Shown here: in pieces, positions 13,388 through 16,365 of the stretch
Position numbering within the stretch: the first letter of the stretch is position 1
Layout: each line of letters begins with the position of its first letter
NCBI GenBank assembly: GCA_900757695.1
Contig: CAAEOU010000262.1
Location: 1 to 16,365, forward strand
Direction of reading: 5' to 3'
From: an uncultured Oscillospiraceae bacterium
GTDB taxonomy: Bacteria > Bacillota_A > Clostridia > Oscillospirales > Oscillospiraceae
DNA: 16,365 bases
Translations under genes and position numbers: made by a program
The notes under the pieces: model-generated
The model's input: the letters and a program-made list of their open reading frames with translations, nothing else
What the model was told of the DNA's origin: nothing
Database searches by the model: none

Positions 13388-16365
13388 ATGGACGAAAATA
13401 CAGTCAGACTGCTGGATCTGTTCCGGGCCTATGAGCCGGATGCGGAGCTGAGAGCACTGCTGGATGATGTGAAAATCTTTTCAGCGGAAGTAGATATGAA
13501 GACCCGCAGTGCACTGGTGACCATCTGCCCGGAGCGGTATGTGACCCTGAAGCAGGTGCGCAGCATCGAACGGGGCATTTCACGGGCCTATGGGATCCAT
13601 AAATTTACCCTTCGTACCTGCTATAGGAAGGAGCATCTGGCGCTGCTTCAGCCGGAGGACGTGGGTGCCTACCTGAAGGAGCTTTTTGCACCCAGCATGT
13701 CGATCCTTGCCGGCTGTGCCTACAGCCGAGACGGGGAGACGGTGACCCTTCAGCTCCGTGGAAACGGAAAGGACCTTTTGCGGCCCCACGTGACCCGTGC
13801 GGAGCGGTGGCTGAAGGATATGTTCGATACCAACATCAAGATTGATGTGCAGGCGGGCAATAATCTGGATGCACAGGGGCTCTTTGAGGCGACAGAGAAG
13901 ATCCGTATGGAGGCCATCGAGAAGCTGCCTCAGGCCAAGGAGAGCGCTGCACCTACTGCCAAGATCCCGGCAGCGGTGAATTCCAATCTGCTCTATGGCA
14001 AGCCCATTAAGGGAGATCCAATTCCCCTCAGCAGTATTACCATGGATTCCGGTCGTGTGGTGGTGGAGGGCGAAATCTTCGCCATGGAGCACCGGGAGCT
14101 CACCAAGACCAAGGCGTGGGTCATCAACTTTGATCTGACGGACTATAAGGGGTCTGTGCGGGTCAATCGCTATATGGACATCAAGCGGGATAAGCCTCAG
14201 GTGCTGCTGGACGGCCTGTCCAAGGGCATGTGGGTGAAGATTTTCGGAAAGGTCAGCTTTAACCGCTTTGAAAATGATATTGTATTGGAGCCATATTCCA
14301 TTGAGGTGGGGAAAAAGCCTCAGCGGCAGGATACTGCCGATGAAAAGCGGGTGGAGCTGCACCTGCATACGGTAATGTCCTCCATGGATGCCCTGACGCC
14401 CACCGGTGATGTGGTAAAGCTGGCAAAAAAATGGGGCCATCGGGCCATTGGCATTACAGACCATGGCGTGGCACAGGCTTACCCGGATGCCATGAAGGCC
14501 GCCGGGGGAGACATCAAGATCCTCTATGGCTGTGAGGGCTATTTTGTCAACGACATTGACGATAAGATTGCCGTAAAGGGCACCGAGGACTTTGACTTCC
14601 ATCAGGAGTATGTGGTATTCGATTTGGAGACCACGGGCCTGAGCTTTGAGCATGACGCCATTACTGAGATCGGCGCCGCTATCTATAAGAATGGCAAGAT
14701 GGAGCAGCGCTTCCAGACCTTTGTCGATCCCAAGCGAAAACTGCCTCAGAAGATCGTTGAGCTGACGGGCATTACCGACGCCATGCTGGCAGATGCACCG
14801 CAGCTGGAAGAGGCAATTCCTGCATTTCTGGAATTTTGCGGCGGCAGACCTCTGGCGGCCCATAATGCAGACTTCGACGTGAGCTTTGTCAAGGCGGCGG
14901 CCCAGAAGCTGGGGATTGAATTCCGTCCCACATACCTCGATACGCTGGTGGTGGCCCAAGGACTATTGCCGGGGCTCAACAAATATAAGCTGAATGTTGT
15001 GGCAGATGCATTGAGCCTGCCGGACTTTAACCACCATCGGGCAGTGGATGATGCCATGACGGTTGGCTATATGCTGGAACGGTTCTTCCAGATGCTGGAG
15101 GAGAAGGGCGTTACACGTGTGTCGCAGATCAACGAGGCCATGTCCGGCATGAAGGCCGGCAATAAAATTTCGTCTTTGCAGGCACGGCATATTATTCTCT
15201 ACGCAAAGAATAATACGGGCCTCCGGAATCTCTACCGGCTGATCTCCTATTCCCATCTGAAATACTATAAGCGTGTGCCCCGTATCCCCAAGAGTGAGCT
15301 GGTCAAATGGCGGGAGGGTATCCTTGTGGGCTCCGCCTGTGAAGCCGGCGAGCTGTTCCGGGCTGTGGTGGACAACCGCAGTTGGGACGAACTGCTGCGG
15401 ATTGCGAGCTTTTATGACTTTTTGGAGATTCAGCCCATTTGCAACAACCGGTTTATGATTGCCAAGGGCACGGTGGAAAACGATGAGGATCTGAGAAACT
15501 TTAACCGGACCATTGTGCGGCTGGGAGAGGAGCTGGGCAAACCGGTGGTTGCCACCGGCGACGTTCACTTCCTGAATCCGGAAGACGAAATATTCCGACA
15601 TATTCTGCTGGCCACAAAGAAGTTTGACGATGCGGATAAATCCCTGCCCATTTACTTCAAATCCACGGACGAGATGCTGGAGGAGTTCTCCTATCTGGGG
15701 GAGGAAAAGTGCCGGGAGGTGGTCATCACCAACACCAACCTCATTGCGGATATGTGTGACGTGATCCGTCCGGTGCCCCACAACCTGTTTCCGCCGTCCA
15801 TTGAGAATTCTGCCGGACAGCTGAAGGATCTGGTCTATGGAAAAATGCACGAGCTCTATGGCGAAGAGCCCCCCAGCATTGTCACAGAGCGAATTGAAAC
15901 GGAGCTTTCGGCAATTCTGGGACGGCACTATGATGTTATTTACATGTCGGCCCAGAAGCTGGTGGCAAACTCTCTGGAGCATGGTTATCTGGTTGGCTCC
16001 CGTGGCTCCGTTGGCTCCTCGCTGGTGGCGTTTATGTCCGGTATCACGGAGGTTAATTCGCTCCCGGCCCACTACCGGTGCCCCAATTGCAAGCACACAG
16101 ACTTTGAAGCCGGAAACGGCTACGGCTGCGGTGCGGATATGCCGGATGCCAAATGCCCCATCTGTGGGGCAGATTATGCCAAGGACGGATTCGATATTCC
16201 CTTTGAGACATTCCTTGGCTTCGGCGGCGACAAGGTGCCGGATATTGACCTGAACTTCTCGGGCGAATACCAGTCCAAGGCCCATGCCTACTGTATTGAG
16301 ATGTTCGGCTCCAGCCATGTGTTCCGTGCCGGTACCATTGGTACAGTGGCGGAAAAGACGGCCTA
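13388..16365 (+). CDS. polC: DNA polymerase III PolC-type, alpha subunit with 3'-5' exonuclease (3' end cut off)
   Basis: The first 992 codons of the Gram-positive replicative polymerase; full-length PolC is about 1430-1460 residues, so the gene runs past the right edge. Order of parts: N-terminal domain (about 1-200), OB-fold (about 205-310), first half of the PHP domain from VELHLHT (322-328) with GITDHGV, then the inserted DEDDh proofreading exonuclease beginning VVFDLETTGL (409-418; D412, E414). It ends near DFNHHRAVDDAMT, after which the second PHP part resumes. The palm region begins with GSRGSVGSSLVAFMSG. A cysteine cluster (C898, C901, C914, C923, C926) matches the structural zinc site. 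PDIDLNFSGEYQ carries the catalytic aspartates D952 and D954. The start at 13388 has AAAGGAA about 10 bases upstream. Co-transcription with ispG after a 30-base gap is likely. Confidence 0.97.
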   Translation, partial: MDENTVRLLDLFRAYEPDAELRALLDDVKIFSAEVDMKTRSALVTICPERYVTLKQVRSIERGISRAYGIHKFTLRTCYRKEHLALLQPEDVGAYLKELFAPSMSILAGCAYSRDGETVTLQLRGNGKDLLRPHVTRAERWLKDMFDTNIKIDVQAGNNLDAQGLFEATEKIRMEAIEKLPQAKESAAPTAKIPAAVNSNLLYGKPIKGDPIPLSSITMDSGRVVVEGEIFAMEHRELTKTKAWVINFDLTDYKGSVRVNRYMDIKRDKPQVLLDGLSKGMWVKIFGKVSFNRFENDIVLEPYSIEVGKKPQRQDTADEKRVELHLHTVMSSMDALTPTGDVVKLAKKWGHRAIGITDHGVAQAYPDAMKAAGGDIKILYGCEGYFVNDIDDKIAVKGTEDFDFHQEYVVFDLETTGLSFEHDAITEIGAAIYKNGKMEQRFQTFVDPKRKLPQKIVELTGITDAMLADAPQLEEAIPAFLEFCGGRPLAAHNADFDVSFVKAAAQKLGIEFRPTYLDTLVVAQGLLPGLNKYKLNVVADALSLPDFNHHRAVDDAMTVGYMLERFFQMLEEKGVTRVSQINEAMSGMKAGNKISSLQARHIILYAKNNTGLRNLYRLISYSHLKYYKRVPRIPKSELVKWREGILVGSACEAGELFRAVVDNRSWDELLRIASFYDFLEIQPICNNRFMIAKGTVENDEDLRNFNRTIVRLGEELGKPVVATGDVHFLNPEDEIFRHILLATKKFDDADKSLPIYFKSTDEMLEEFSYLGEEKCREVVITNTNLIADMCDVIRPVPHNLFPPSIENSAGQLKDLVYGKMHELYGEEPPSIVTERIETELSAILGRHYDVIYMSAQKLVANSLEHGYLVGSRGSVGSSLVAFMSGITEVNSLPAHYRCPNCKHTDFEAGNGYGCGADMPDAKCPICGADYAKDGFDIPFETFLGFGGDKVPDIDLNFSGEYQSKAHAYCIEMFGSSHVFRAGTIGTVAEKTA

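Noticed and set aside
13580..16318. Two long minus-strand open frames (about 459 and 451 codons) opposite polC
   Set aside because: They mirror polC codons in one antisense register and have His/Gln/Gly-rich composition without domains. PolC on the plus strand is unambiguous.
1..16365. CRISPR arrays, insertion sequences, phage genes, tRNA or rRNA genes
   Set aside because: No regularly spaced repeats, transposase or integrase motifs, tRNA cloverleaf or rRNA sequence were recognised; coding and composition look uniform and chromosomal.

Overview
The window is a compact chromosomal stretch from a Gram-positive Clostridia-type bacterium (Bacillota). The main reasons are a PolC-type replicative polymerase with the PHP domain split by the proofreading exonuclease, a DivIVA-like protein, DegV, and the non-mevalonate (MEP) isoprenoid genes. 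The fairly GC-rich coding sequence and a class I (Fe-S) fumarase-type subunit suggest an anaerobic gut lineage such as Oscillospiraceae/Ruminococcaceae. That placement is inference, made without database access.

Layout. (1) Positions 1-202, minus strand: start of a NUDIX ADP-ribose pyrophosphatase-like gene cut by the window edge. It is divergent from (2) a four-gene plus-strand unit at 397-3316: DivIVA-like coiled-coil protein, Fe-S hydro-lyase beta subunit, DegV, and a YihY/BrkB membrane protein. The two are separated by back-to-back sigma-A-type promoters. (3) A bidirectional terminator (3378-3414) divides this unit from a convergent minus-strand gene (3416-4966). That gene encodes a five-TM membrane protein with an extracytoplasmic sulfatase/alkaline-phosphatase-superfamily domain, LtaS-like in layout, and has its own extended -10 promoter. 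(4) glnS (5107-6789, minus) has a strong promoter and a terminator. (5) From 7087 to the right edge runs a long plus-strand housekeeping operon: pyrH, frr, uppS, cdsA, dxr, rseP, ispG, polC (polC cut off).

How the genes work together. The right-hand operon joins nucleotide phosphorylation (PyrH), ribosome recycling (Frr), C5 isoprenoid precursor synthesis (Dxr, IspG), the polyprenyl carrier lipid built from those precursors (UppS), the CDP-diacylglycerol branch point of phospholipid synthesis (CdsA), a site-2 membrane protease (RseP) and the replicative polymerase (PolC). This is the classic Bacillota gene order, except that rpsB-tsf, often found just before pyrH, is missing and replaced by a divergent glnS.

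Nothing here looks like a mobile element, CRISPR array, defence island or clearly new system. The main points of curiosity are strong non-terminator hairpins in three leader or intergenic gaps of the pyrH-polC operon, the membrane sulfatase-family protein of unknown substrate, and an Fe-S hydro-lyase beta subunit without an adjacent alpha subunit.
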